36,366 bases of DNA from Hyphomicrobiales bacterium (GCA_039973685.1 JBDWKL010000001.1:1-36366); one strand, 5' to 3'. Shown: positions 7,399 to 15,847, counted from the stretch's first letter. The notes: a model not told the origin generated them from the letters alone. Numbers and translations are program-made.

Positions 7399-8958
7399 TT
7401 ATGCGACTACAGCTTCGCCAGAAGCAGCCATGATTTGCGCTTTTGTTACGTCTTTTGTGAATTCAGTCGAAATTTTTCCTCGGTGCATAACGATCACGCG
7501 ATGCGCAATTGATAGGCACTCCCCAACTTCAGAAGTGGTGTAAATTACCGCTAAGCCGTTTTTCGCTTTTTCGGCAAGAAGCCTAAAAACCTCAGCCTTG
7601 GCACCGATATCAATGCCCCTGCTCGGCTCATCCAGAAGAATGACGCTCGGATCTGTAGCTAACATTTTACCGATCACGACCTTTTGCTGATTGCCGCCAG
7701 ATAAAGAGCCAATTGGAGCGTTTGGCCCATCAGTTTTGACCGTCACATCTTTAATGGACTTCGCGACAATTGCGTCTTCGTCGGTACGAGATGTCATGAA
7801 ATTTTTGGTGAAATTGCTAATTGAGGCCAAAGACATATTGCCTCCCACCGTCATAGTTTGGACAAGCCCATCCCGCTGCCGATCTTCTGGCACCAGGCCC
7901 ATTCCTGCATCAATTCGTTGAGCAATTGAAAGGCCTGAAACATCTGTTCCATGAAGCAAAACTTCGCCAGAAATTGGCGAAATCCGACCCGCAACAGTCT
8001 CCATAAATTCCGTGCGCCCTGCGCCCATAAGGCCATAAATGCAGACGATTTCTCCCGCTTTCACAGACAGACTTAGATGATCAACAGCAAGACCATTGCC
8101 TGAAGCTTCTGCAACGCATAAATCTTTGACCTCCAGAGCGAAGCTGCCCATCTCATGGCCAATTGGCGGCGAACCCAGATCGAAATTTTCGCCCACCATG
8201 TTGCGAACGATCCATTCCAGATCAATGTCTGAACGCGGCGCATAAGCCGTCATATTCCCATCTCGAAGAACGACCGCGTGATCTGTCACTTGCAGCGCTT
8301 CTTCTAAATGGTGTGAGATATAGACAATGGATACGCCTTTTGAGGTCAGATCACGAATGACCTTGAAAAGCACTTCCACCTCAGTTGCAGAAAGCGCGGA
8401 AGTTGGCTCATCCATAATCAAAATGCGAGAATTCACCGAAAGAGCGCGCGCGATTTCGACAATTTGTTGCTGGCCCAAACGCAAATCTTCAACCAAGGTC
8501 AGAGGATCAATGTCCTCTTCCAATTCTTTCATCAAGGCGCGGGTTTGTCGCTCTTCTTCTTTGAAATCAACGCCACCCCATGACCCCTTGATTTCCCGAC
8601 CCATAAAGATGTTGTCGCGAACATTCATATTAGGAGCAAGACTAAGCTCTTGGTGGATAATCGAGATGCCAAAGCTAAGCGCTTTGGTTGTCGATCCCAA
8701 TTCAACAACATTGCCATCGAGAATAATTTCGCCAGATGTAGGCACATAGACACCCGATAAGATCTTCATCAAAGTCGATTTGCCAGCACCATTTTCACCA
8801 AAAAGGGTCGTCACCTGTGCCCTATGGATATTGAAATCGACACTCTTAAGAGCATGAACAGGCCCCCATGACTTGGAGATATGGCGCGCAGCCATAACAA
8901 CTTCCTCGTTGTCAGGTTCTGCACTGGGACTGTCTAATTTCGAAGCGGTTGCAATCAT
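7399..8958 (-). CDS. eryE: Sugar ABC transporter ATP-binding protein with two ABC domains (EryE-like)
   Basis: A 519-aa CUT2-type ATPase with tandem nucleotide-binding domains. Domain 1 has Walker A 'GENGAGKST' near 54-62, a degenerate signature 'LRLGQQQ', and Walker B 'LIMDEPTSAL'. Domain 2 has the divergent P-loop 'GLMGAGRTE', signature 'LSGGNQQKVVIGK', and Walker B 'ILLDEPSRGID'. This pattern is usual for RbsA/XylG/EryE proteins. Its ATG overlaps the stop of the upstream DUF2291 gene by 4 bp (ATGA), so translation is coupled. It energises the permease encoded 14 bp downstream. The ligand is inferred to be erythritol or a related polyol from the divergent ery operon. Confidence 0.88.
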   Translation of the reverse strand: MIATASKLDSPSAEPDNEEVVMAARHISKSWGPVHALKSVDFNIHRAQVTTLFGENGAGKSTLMKILSGVYVPTSGEIILDGNVVELGSTTKALSFGISIIHQELSLAPNMNVRDNIFMGREIKGSWGGVDFKEEERQTRALMKELEEDIDPLTLVEDLRLGQQQIVEIARALSVNSRILIMDEPTSALSATEVEVLFKVIRDLTSKGVSIVYISHHLEEALQVTDHAVVLRDGNMTAYAPRSDIDLEWIVRNMVGENFDLGSPPIGHEMGSFALEVKDLCVAEASGNGLAVDHLSLSVKAGEIVCIYGLMGAGRTEFMETVAGRISPISGEVLLHGTDVSGLSIAQRIDAGMGLVPEDRQRDGLVQTMTVGGNMSLASISNFTKNFMTSRTDEDAIVAKSIKDVTVKTDGPNAPIGSLSGGNQQKVVIGKMLATDPSVILLDEPSRGIDIGAKAEVFRLLAEKAKNGLAVIYTTSEVGECLSIAHRVIVMHRGKISTEFTKDVTKAQIMAASGEAVVA

Positions 8959-9608
8959 TTGACGTCAAACTTTACAGGTGTGACCAGCCAATTTTTTGGA
9001 TTGATCATTTTGAAAACGCCAACAACCGATACTGACTTCCCACTTAGGGTTTCTCGATCCAGATCAACCAACACCACCGCACTCATCGCTTTATTGATAC
9101 TGGCTCCTACATTTTGATATTCAATTTGGTTTGTGAATTGACCGAACTCGATATCACCTGGAACATCGCGCAGCTCAGTTCCATTGATTGCGGGGCCAGA
9201 TTGAACGCGAATTTTTGCGCCTTGCGGCATTCCATCAACTTTTATCTCGAATATGCCAGATTTACCTTCACCCACCACTCCCTCGAATTTCACTGGGAAA
9301 ACAGGGAATATGCCAGACACCGTGCCAAATTCAGTAATAGCGGCTTTTTTGTCGGCTTTGAGCTTGGTTGATAATTCGACCGCGTCGGCAGCACGCTCAA
9401 CTACAAGGGATTGAATTCTAGGAAATTCAGTCTGGCCATAGGCATCTGGGGAAAAGGCTTGTTTTCGCAAATCTTGATCTGATCCAACCACAACAACAGT
9501 TGTATCAAGCGCCATTGCACCAAGCACTGCGGCAAAGCAAATAGCCGTGACAGTCCAAGTTTTTTTGGAGCCTCGATCCGAGCTCCCCCCTTGCACAGAT
9601 GCAGCCAT
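8955..9608 (-). CDS. DUF2291 family membrane-anchored protein, first gene of the ABC operon
   Basis: A 217-aa protein with one hydrophobic segment (about residues 18-37, 'VTAICFAAVLGAMALDTTVVV') and a predicted periplasmic body. The overall pattern, with 'FPVKFEGVVGEGKSGIFEIKVDG' and a C-terminal 'FKMINPKNWLVTPVKF', fits the DUF2291 family, which is often found beside CUT2 sugar transporters, including ery clusters. Many members are called lipoproteins, but I see no Cys lipobox at the end of the hydrophobic stretch, so this one looks membrane-anchored. ATG 9608 has GGAGGAG upstream. Function is unknown; a helper role in solute capture or transporter assembly is a guess. Confidence 0.7.
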   Translation of the reverse strand: MAASVQGGSSDRGSKKTWTVTAICFAAVLGAMALDTTVVVVGSDQDLRKQAFSPDAYGQTEFPRIQSLVVERAADAVELSTKLKADKKAAITEFGTVSGIFPVFPVKFEGVVGEGKSGIFEIKVDGMPQGAKIRVQSGPAINGTELRDVPGDIEFGQFTNQIEYQNVGASINKAMSAVVLVDLDRETLSGKSVSVVGVFKMINPKNWLVTPVKFDVK

Positions 9609-9655
9609 CTGCTCTCCTCCCGTAAACGCAATTTAAGTCTGCGTCTGTTTCATCG

Positions 9656-9705
9656 TTACCGCCTGTTGCTTTCTCATCGACTGTTCTCCCAAACAGTAGC
9701 GGTAA
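9656..9705. promoter_or_regulatory. Long inverted repeat, candidate operator for the transport operon
   Basis: TTACCGC-CTGTT (9656-9667) is mirrored by AACAGT-A-GCGGTAA (9692-9705), a near-perfect repeat with a 2-bp offset. A second short repeat, ACTGTT/AACAGT (9680-9685 and 9692-9697), uses the same right arm. It lies about 50-100 bp upstream of the DUF2291 start. EryD, a SorC-type repressor encoded in the locus, is the obvious candidate ligand-responsive binder; this is inference. Confidence 0.45.
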
Positions 9706-9828
9706 ATAGACATCAATCAGCCGACCACTCGAGCATTCCCTTTCATCCTACACACTGTTTAAATAGCACGCACGACAACGTGTCAGTTTTGTTCGTCTAC
9801 AATATGTTCTATCTGAAATATTTTACTG

Positions 9829-9850
9829 TGTCTGCAAAAAAATACAGACA
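9829..9850. promoter_or_regulatory. Inverted repeat upstream of eryA, candidate operator
   Basis: TGTCTG (9829-9834) and CAGACA (9845-9850) are perfect 6-bp arms, centred 16 bp apart, about one and a half helical turns. They lie about 175 bp before the eryA start in the AT-rich part of the gap. A regulator site is plausible but unproven. Confidence 0.35.
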
Positions 9851-10024
9851 AGGCAAAAAAAATGTACTAAAGATTAAACCGCATTTCGACGACCGGTGAG
9901 GGTCTGGGAAGACTAAGAATAGTCACCGAAGCTCGCGGGATGCTAAAAAGGATTAAGGCAAATGGTGAGGGTGAGCAGCCGGAAAATAGGCTGCCGCGCA
10001 TATGCTGCAATGCGGAGGAGACGT

Positions 10025-11596
10025 GTGTCGGAGACACCAGATATAATTATTGGGGTGGATGCAGGTACTTCTGTCATGAAGGCCGTCGCTTTTCTTTTGG
10101 ATGGCACACAAATCGCGACCTCCTCTGTAGAAAACTCTTACGCCATCGGCTCGGATGGAGCTGCAACCCAACCCATGGGTCGGACATGGGAGGATTGCGC
10201 CAAAGCGATTTCGGGTCTTGCTGATAAGATTTCTAATTTTGCTAATCGCACCGCAGCTGTCGCTGTAACAGGCCAAGGCGACGGCACATGGATGTTGAAC
10301 AAAGACAACGTGCCATTCACGGATGCTTGGCTATGGCTTGACGCGCGCGCGGCACAGACAGTTGAAACATTGGCTGATGGGGATCGGGAGCGCCTTCGTT
10401 TTGAATCAACTGGCACTGGATTGAACACCTGTCAGCAAGGAACACAACTGGCGCACATGGAGCGGTTCCACCCTGAGATGATTGAGCAAGCTGCAATCTC
10501 GTTCCATTGCAAGGATTGGCTTTACTATTGCATGACTGGTGTTATTGCGACTGATCCGTCGGAAGCAAGCTTCACTTTTGGCAACTTTAGAACACGCCAA
10601 TACAATGACGATGTCATCGCTGCTTTGGGGCTCTCAAACAGACGCTATCTCCTGCCCGATATTTTAGACGGATCTCAAACCACACATGCTTTGACGGAAA
10701 ACGCTGCAAAAATGTGTGGCTTGCATGGGGGTACGCCTGTCAGTCTTGGTTATGTCGATATGATCATGACTGCTTTGGGTGCGGGCATTTTCACGGGCGA
10801 GTCTGATGTCGCTTGTTCAACGCTTGGGTCCACCGGTGTCCACATGAAAGCTGTCAAAGCAAGTGATGTCGTGCTGGGTCAAGATCATACTGGCTATGTC
10901 CTGTGCCTCCCCCATGAGGATATTGTGGCTCAAACACAAACCAATATGGCGGCAACGCTCAATCTTGATTGGGTTTTAGAGGTTGGCGCGGGAGTTGCGG
11001 CTGAATTTGGCGCAAAGCCTACCCATAAGGAAATGTTGGAACGACTAAACAGCTGGATCAAACAATCTTCTCCCTGTTCTCTTCTTTATCACCCTTATAT
11101 TTCTGATGCTGGGGAGCGCGGTCCCTTTTTGAATGCTGATGCAAGAGCCGCGTTTAATGGATTGTCCGCAAATCACAGCTACCCCGATATGGTGCGAGCC
11201 GTTGTTGAGGGTTTGGCTATGGCAGCCCGTGATTGCTACGAAGCCATGGGTGACTTGCCAAGGGAAGTCAGGATCACGGGCGGCGCTGGGCGCTCTGATG
11301 AATTGCGCCGCATTCTATCATCATCATTGAAAGCACCAATTCGCATCTCGTCGCGAGACGAGGCTGGTGCGGCGGCGGCGGCTATGATGGCGGCAGTGGC
11401 GATTGGAGCGTTTGACGACATGGAAGCGTGCATCAATGAGTGGGTCACACCTCTTTTGGGCGTCCCCGATCCGGTCGATAATGAAATGATCAAGAAGTAT
11501 GACCAACTCTATTCAGCCTACAAATCCTGCCGACAAGGTATGGGGCCGACATGGACTAAAATGGCATCAATCCGCCGAGCGACAAAAGAACAATGA
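10025..11596 (+). CDS. eryA: Erythritol kinase (FGGY family)
   Basis: A 523-aa cytoplasmic FGGY kinase that phosphorylates erythritol as the first step of its catabolism. The N-terminal ATPase fold opens with 'IIIGVDAGTSVMKAVAF' and 'AVTGQGDGTWML'; the catalytic Asp is expected in 'DAWLWLDARAA'. The C-terminal half has 'RITGGAGRSDELRRIL', the adenosine-site motif. I chose GTG 10025 because GGAGGAG at 10014-10020 is ideally spaced and the product then starts MSETPDIIIG, as EryA proteins do. Longer in-frame starts at 9962 and 10010 would put this ribosome site inside the gene. eryB follows after 51 bp. Order and sequence match the eryABCD operon of Brucella and rhizobia. Confidence 0.9.
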   Translation: MSETPDIIIGVDAGTSVMKAVAFLLDGTQIATSSVENSYAIGSDGAATQPMGRTWEDCAKAISGLADKISNFANRTAAVAVTGQGDGTWMLNKDNVPFTDAWLWLDARAAQTVETLADGDRERLRFESTGTGLNTCQQGTQLAHMERFHPEMIEQAAISFHCKDWLYYCMTGVIATDPSEASFTFGNFRTRQYNDDVIAALGLSNRRYLLPDILDGSQTTHALTENAAKMCGLHGGTPVSLGYVDMIMTALGAGIFTGESDVACSTLGSTGVHMKAVKASDVVLGQDHTGYVLCLPHEDIVAQTQTNMAATLNLDWVLEVGAGVAAEFGAKPTHKEMLERLNSWIKQSSPCSLLYHPYISDAGERGPFLNADARAAFNGLSANHSYPDMVRAVVEGLAMAARDCYEAMGDLPREVRITGGAGRSDELRRILSSSLKAPIRISSRDEAGAAAAAMMAAVAIGAFDDMEACINEWVTPLLGVPDPVDNEMIKKYDQLYSAYKSCRQGMGPTWTKMASIRRATKEQ

Positions 11597-11647
11597 CGAT
11601 GAATTTCAAACCTAGACGATCCGTTCATGCGGCTCATGGAGTAACAC

Positions 11648-13159
11648 ATGAAAAAAGATGAAATTGTCGATCTCTTTGTGATCGGTGGCGGCATAAACGG
11701 CGCAGGATTTGCACGAGACGCGGCGGGTCGCGGCCTGAAAGTCGTTCTATGTGAAAAAGATGATTTGGCAGAAGGCACATCATCAAGATCAGGTAAGCTG
11801 GTTCACGGCGGTCTTCGCTATTTGGAATATTATGAGTTTAGATTGGTGCGGGAAGCTTTGATAGAGCGCGAAGTTTTGATGAACGCTGCCCCCCATATCA
11901 TTTGGCCTTTGCGGTTTGTGCTACCCCATTCCCCACAAGATCGCCCTGCTTGGCTCGTTCGCCTTGGCCTTTTCCTTTATGACCACCTTGGCGGCCGAAA
12001 AAAACTCCCCGCAACACGCACGCTCGATCTGCATAGAGATCCAGAAGGTGCTCCCATTCAAGATACATTTAAGCGCGGATTTGAATATTCTGATTGTTGG
12101 GTAGACGACGCCCGCTTGGTGGTCTTAAACGCATTAGACGCTGCCCAAAAAGGCGCTGAAATCATCACGCGGTCGCCTTGCATTTCTGCCCGCCGCGAAG
12201 ACGGCCATTGGATTGTCACCACCCAAAACTCCCTCACAGGTGTTCAAACAGACTACAAAGCCAAGATGCTGATAAATGCAGCAGGTCCGTGGGTAACGGA
12301 TGTAATCACGCGTGTCGCTGGGTCTAACTCACCACGTAACGTTCGTCTGGTTAAAGGGTCGCACATCGTGGTGCCAAAATTCTGGGAGGGACCGCACTCC
12401 TATTTGGTGCAAAATCACGACAAGCGCGTCATTTTTATCAATTCATACGAAGGGGACAAAGCCCTTATTGGAACAACCGATATTCAGTATGAGGGCCGCG
12501 CGGAAGATGTCAGTGTGGACCAAGAAGAAGTTGATTATCTGATCGCCGCCGTCAACAAATACTTCAAAGAGAAACTCTCAACCGAAGACGTGCTAGAAAA
12601 ATTCTCCGGTGTGCGCCCTCTATTTGATGACGGACAGGGCAACCCCTCTGCCGTAACGAGAGATTATGTGTTTGATCTGGATGAAACGGCTGGCGCGCCG
12701 ATCCTCAATATCTTTGGCGGAAAAATCACGACCTATCGCGAATTGGCAGAACGAGGGATTGGCAAAATTGATAAGTTCTTTCCTGATATGGGCAAAGACT
12801 GGACAGAGAAAGCGCCCCTGCCAGGTGGCGACATGCCAAATGCTGATTTCGAAGTATTCCGCGAAAAGGTCAAAACTGATTATCCATGGATGCCAAGAAA
12901 GCTACGTGAGCATTATGGGCGGCTCTACGGAACTCTGGTTTCCAAAATTGTTGGTGAGGCAAGTGATCTAGAAGGACTTGGCCGACACTTTGGCGCTTCA
13001 CTGTACGAAGCAGAAGTCCGATACCTTGTGAAAAATGAATGGGCGATGACAGCCGAAGATATCTTGTGGCGCAGAACCAAGCATAAGCTCAACTTGACTG
13101 CGAACGAGATAGAGGCTTTCGAAAAATGGTTCACGGACACACTTGAAGAGGCCGCTTGA
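11648..13159 (+). CDS. eryB: Erythritol-phosphate dehydrogenase (GlpD-like flavoprotein)
   Basis: A 503-aa FAD enzyme of the glycerol-3-phosphate dehydrogenase family that oxidises erythritol phosphate to a tetrulose phosphate and passes electrons to the membrane quinone pool. The N-terminal dinucleotide fold is 'LFVIGGGINGAGFARDAAGRG' (about 9-29), followed by the GlpD signature 'GTSSRSGKLVHGGLRYLE'. 'INAAGPWVTDV' and 'FGGKITTYRELAE' are further FAD/substrate motifs, and a GlpD C-terminal domain ends the protein. GGAG lies 6 bp before the ATG. eryC starts 1 bp after the stop, so the two are translationally coupled. It could be read as GlpD by family, but the operon context supports EryB strongly. 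Confidence 0.9.
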   Translation: MKKDEIVDLFVIGGGINGAGFARDAAGRGLKVVLCEKDDLAEGTSSRSGKLVHGGLRYLEYYEFRLVREALIEREVLMNAAPHIIWPLRFVLPHSPQDRPAWLVRLGLFLYDHLGGRKKLPATRTLDLHRDPEGAPIQDTFKRGFEYSDCWVDDARLVVLNALDAAQKGAEIITRSPCISARREDGHWIVTTQNSLTGVQTDYKAKMLINAAGPWVTDVITRVAGSNSPRNVRLVKGSHIVVPKFWEGPHSYLVQNHDKRVIFINSYEGDKALIGTTDIQYEGRAEDVSVDQEEVDYLIAAVNKYFKEKLSTEDVLEKFSGVRPLFDDGQGNPSAVTRDYVFDLDETAGAPILNIFGGKITTYRELAERGIGKIDKFFPDMGKDWTEKAPLPGGDMPNADFEVFREKVKTDYPWMPRKLREHYGRLYGTLVSKIVGEASDLEGLGRHFGASLYEAEVRYLVKNEWAMTAEDILWRRTKHKLNLTANEIEAFEKWFTDTLEEAA

Positions 13160-13160
13160 T

Positions 13161-14093
13161 ATGGATCTCACACTTTCCCTCAATACCAATCCGCTTGTTA
13201 ATCGCTATGCAGACATTGATGACCTCATTGAGGTAACGGCCCGCGATATCAAAATTCGTGATCTACAACTCACCCATGAGTTCATCAATCCAAGCTGGGA
13301 ACCCCATGTCATTAAACGCCTCACCCGCCAGCTAGACACAGCTCTTCAAAGAACAGGTGTTCGCGTCACATCTGGCATGACCGGTCCTTACGGTCGGCTC
13401 AACCATTTTGGCCATCCCGATAAAGAAGTACGCCAATATTACGTCGACTGGTTTAAAACCTTTGCGGACATCATTGGAGATGTTGGTGGGAAATCTGTCG
13501 GGACGCAATTTGCTATCTTCACCTACAAAGACTTTGACGATCTGAAAAGACGCAATGAGCTTATCAAAATTGCCATTGAGTGTTGGGCTGAGGTTGCCGA
13601 ACACGCAAAAGGTGCCGGACTGGATTATGTTTTTTGGGAACCCATGAGCATCGGCCGCGAATTTGGTGAGACAATCCAATCCGCCATGTCACTTCAAGAA
13701 CAAATATCTCAAGCCAATATGGCCATTCCCATGTGGATGATGGCGGATATTGATCATGGCGATGTCACCAGTGATAACCCCGATGATTTTGACCCATACG
13801 CATGGGCTCGCGCTGTGCCGGAGGTGAGCCCGATCATTCACATCAAACAATCGTTGATGGACAAAGGCGGGCATCGCCCCTTTATCAAAGAATTCAACGA
13901 TAAGGGGCGCATTCAACCAGCCGCCCTTTTGGCTGCTTTGAAAGAGGGCAACGCAAATAACAATGAAATCTGCTTAGAGCTTAGCTTCAAAGAACGTGAA
14001 CCAAACGACCGTCAGGTGATTGAGCAAATCGCCGAAAGTGTCGCCTTTTGGACACCGCATATCGATGCGGGCCAAAAAGATTTGAAAATTTAG
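13161..14093 (+). CDS. eryC: Tetrulose-phosphate epimerase EryC (xylose-isomerase-like TIM barrel)
   Basis: A 310-aa sugar-phosphate isomerase/epimerase of the AP-endonuclease-2/xylose-isomerase-like fold. Candidate metal ligands lie in 'FWEPMSIGREFGE' near 160, 'ADIDHGDVTSD' near 195, 'IIHIKQS' near 230, and 'CLELSFKEREP' near 275. In Brucella EryC interconverts the D and L forms of erythrulose 1-phosphate, feeding EryH. ATG 13161 (MDLTLSL) follows the eryB stop by 1 bp; an in-frame TTG at 13143 inside eryB is less likely. The riboswitch of ribH2 begins 58 bp after the stop. Confidence 0.88.
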   Translation: MDLTLSLNTNPLVNRYADIDDLIEVTARDIKIRDLQLTHEFINPSWEPHVIKRLTRQLDTALQRTGVRVTSGMTGPYGRLNHFGHPDKEVRQYYVDWFKTFADIIGDVGGKSVGTQFAIFTYKDFDDLKRRNELIKIAIECWAEVAEHAKGAGLDYVFWEPMSIGREFGETIQSAMSLQEQISQANMAIPMWMMADIDHGDVTSDNPDDFDPYAWARAVPEVSPIIHIKQSLMDKGGHRPFIKEFNDKGRIQPAALLAALKEGNANNNEICLELSFKEREPNDRQVIEQIAESVAFWTPHIDAGQKDLKI

Positions 14094-14151
14094 GCCATAA
14101 GGAGAGCAAGGATACTTGAAATTTTTGCTGTCATAGTTCAGCAAGCATCTA

Positions 14152-14274
14152 TTCTCAGGGCGGGGCGAAATTCCCCACCGGCGGTTAAAGCCCGCGAGCG
14201 CTTCAGCCACGCTGAAGGTCAAGCAGATCCGGTGTAATTCCGGAGCCGACGGTTAAAGTCCGGATGGAAGAGAA
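14152..14274 (+). promoter_or_regulatory. FMN riboswitch (RFN element)
   Basis: This carries the conserved RFN core: 'CAGGGCGGGGCGAAATTCCC', 'CACCGGCGGTTAAAGCCCGCGAGCG', 'CAGATCCGGTGTAATTCCGG' and 'GCCGACGGTTAAAGTCCGGATG'. The P1 stem is TTCTC (14152-14156) with GAGAA (14270-14274). Between it and ribH2 are two short hairpins that share bases and cannot form together: GCCGT/ACGGC (14287-14305) and GGCGA/TCGCC (14303-14323). Neither has a T-run, so control is more likely at translation start or by Rho than by an intrinsic terminator. FMN binding should lower ribH2 expression. Confidence 0.95.
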
Positions 14275-14355
14275 GCGATGTGTGTAGCCGTCAAATTTGA
14301 ACGGCGACTTACATTTGTTCGCCTTGGAACCAAAACGAAACTTAGGATTAGTTCC

Positions 14356-14784
14356 ATGAAAGAAATACAAAAAATAGCCTTCATCAAAGCACGCTGGCAC
14401 GCTGAAATTGTTGACCAAGCGTTTGAAGGTTTCAAACAGGCCTATTCAGGTCCCCATGACATTCAAGAATTTGATGTTCCGGGAGCGTTTGAAATGCCGC
14501 TGCTTGCAAAACGGCTGGCCTTAACGGGTCAATATTCTTCCGTCGTCTGCGCCGCTTTGGTCGTTGATGGTGGCATCTACCGTCACGACTTTGTTTCAAA
14601 GACGGTGGTAGATGGGTTGATGCAGGTGCAGCTAGAAACGGACATTCCAGTCTTCTCTGTTTCCCTAACACCGCATAACTTTCAATCCACAGATGAACAC
14701 ATAGAGTTCTTCAAAGAGCACTTTGTAAAGAAAGGCCAAGAAGCTGCGGCAGCGGTTCAGATGATGGAGAATTTGATAATCTGA
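14356..14784 (+). CDS. ribH2: 6,7-dimethyl-8-ribityllumazine synthase, type II (RibH2)
   Basis: A 142-aa lumazine synthase, which condenses 5-amino-6-ribitylaminouracil with 3,4-dihydroxy-2-butanone 4-phosphate in the penultimate step of riboflavin synthesis. Sequence hallmarks are 'IAFIKARWHAEIVDQA', 'FDVPGAFEMPLLAK', 'DGGIYRHDFVSKTVVDGLMQVQ' with the catalytic His, and 'SLTPHNFQ'. They match the Brucella RibH2 (decameric, type II) rather than RibH1. The in-frame start at 14278 lies in the riboswitch expression platform, so ATG 14356 with AGGAT at 14344-14348 is chosen. It follows the FMN riboswitch directly. Its place between eryC and eryD is unusual. Confidence 0.93.
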   Translation: MKEIQKIAFIKARWHAEIVDQAFEGFKQAYSGPHDIQEFDVPGAFEMPLLAKRLALTGQYSSVVCAALVVDGGIYRHDFVSKTVVDGLMQVQLETDIPVFSVSLTPHNFQSTDEHIEFFKEHFVKKGQEAAAAVQMMENLII

Positions 14785-14880
14785 TGAGCCCTTTTTTGTT
14801 CTTGATAGTAGGGTTTTCGGATAGATTTAGTGGTGTCATGGCATTGGGTTTAGGCTATGCTCACGACGTTGGGAGGGCGT

Positions 14881-15846
14881 ATGAGAAATAAGTTCACAGA
14901 CGTTGATAGAAGCCTTATGGCGCGCGCTGCGTGGCTTCACTACGTCGGCGGCCTGAAGCAAAGTGAGGTCGCAAAAAAACTCGGCGTTCCATCTGTGAAA
15001 GCGCACAGGATGATTGCAAAAGCTGTGTCCGATGGCATCGTGAAAGTAACAATCGATGATGATGTTATCGAGTGCATAGAACTCGCCGACAAATTGGCCA
15101 CCACATATAATCTCGACATCTGCGAAGTTGCACCTGATCTGTATGAAACCGATGATCTTCCTTTAAGAGCACTGGCAAGTGCTGGATCTGATTTCATCAA
15201 ACGACAACTGGAATTGTGTGAGCACAAATTGATCGGTATCGGCCATGGTCGAACCTTGGCTGCCGCAATTCGCTATCTGCCGTCTCTTGATGCGAGGGGC
15301 GCGCAATTTGTTTCGCTTCTGGGCGGTCTCACGCGAAATTTTGCGGCAAATCCCCATGATGTCATGCATCTGATTGCTGAAAAAACAAGTGCGCAAGCCT
15401 ATGTCATGCCTGTCCCTTTTTATGCGAACACATCCAAAGATCGAGAAGTGCTGCTGGCTCAAAAAGGTGTAAAAGACGTTTTTGATTATGCTGAGAGTGC
15501 GTCCCTAAAATTGGTTGGTATCGGAACCGTTGAACCGAAAACACAATTGGTTCAGTCGGGTATGATCGAACCCGCGGAAATAAGCGAAGTCAGCAAAAGC
15601 GGCGGTGTTGGAGAACTCCTTGGGCATTTTTACAACGAGAACGGAGAGCCTCTCAAAACCAATCTTACATCACGAACTTTAGCAGTTGCTGTTGGTGATA
15701 GAGTAAGTGGTCAAGTTGTTGCCTTGGCAGGTGGGGCTGGAAAAATTGGGCCCATCAAAGCAGTGCTGAAAAGCGGCCAACTGAACGGCCTTATTACTGA
15801 TGAAACCACCGCCAGATCACTTATTAGCCAATCTGAAGTGAGTTAA
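14881..15846 (+). CDS. eryD: SorC/DeoR-type sugar-binding transcriptional regulator EryD
   Basis: A 321-aa regulator with an N-terminal helix-turn-helix (about 22-45, 'LKQSEVAKKLGVPSVKAHRMI') and a C-terminal SorC-type sugar-phosphate-binding domain ('LIGIGHGRTLAAAIRYLP', 'GVGELLGHFYNENGE', 'VALAGGAGKIGPIKAVLKSG'). In Brucella EryD represses the ery operon and is relieved by erythritol. ATG 14881 follows GGGAGG; an upstream in-frame start at 14857 lacks a site. It lies behind ribH2 and is followed after 1 bp by a kinase gene, so it probably heads or shares an operon with the second kinase/dehydrogenase pair. Confidence 0.87.
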   Translation: MRNKFTDVDRSLMARAAWLHYVGGLKQSEVAKKLGVPSVKAHRMIAKAVSDGIVKVTIDDDVIECIELADKLATTYNLDICEVAPDLYETDDLPLRALASAGSDFIKRQLELCEHKLIGIGHGRTLAAAIRYLPSLDARGAQFVSLLGGLTRNFAANPHDVMHLIAEKTSAQAYVMPVPFYANTSKDREVLLAQKGVKDVFDYAESASLKLVGIGTVEPKTQLVQSGMIEPAEISEVSKSGGVGELLGHFYNENGEPLKTNLTSRTLAVAVGDRVSGQVVALAGGAGKIGPIKAVLKSGQLNGLITDETTARSLISQSEVS

Positions 15847-15847
15847 G

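Larger units (their letters stand above)
9609..10024. promoter_or_regulatory. Divergent control region between the transport and catabolic ery operons
   Basis: This 416-bp gap separates the leftward DUF2291-eryEFG operon from the rightward eryABC operon and should hold promoters for both. It contains two strong inverted repeats (9656-9705 and 9829-9850). A TACAAT at 9798-9803 is a good -10 hexamer but lacks a clear -35 partner. Small open frames here show no protein features. Confidence 0.55.

Noticed and set aside
9591-9899. 102-codon plus-strand frame in the divergent ery control region
   Set aside because: Its composition is not protein-like, it overlaps the DUF2291 start, and it runs through the inverted repeats.
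9962-10024. Longer N-terminus for EryA from ATG 9962
   Set aside because: The ideal GGAGGAG ribosome site would be inside the gene and the extra residues are unlike EryA; GTG 10025 is better.
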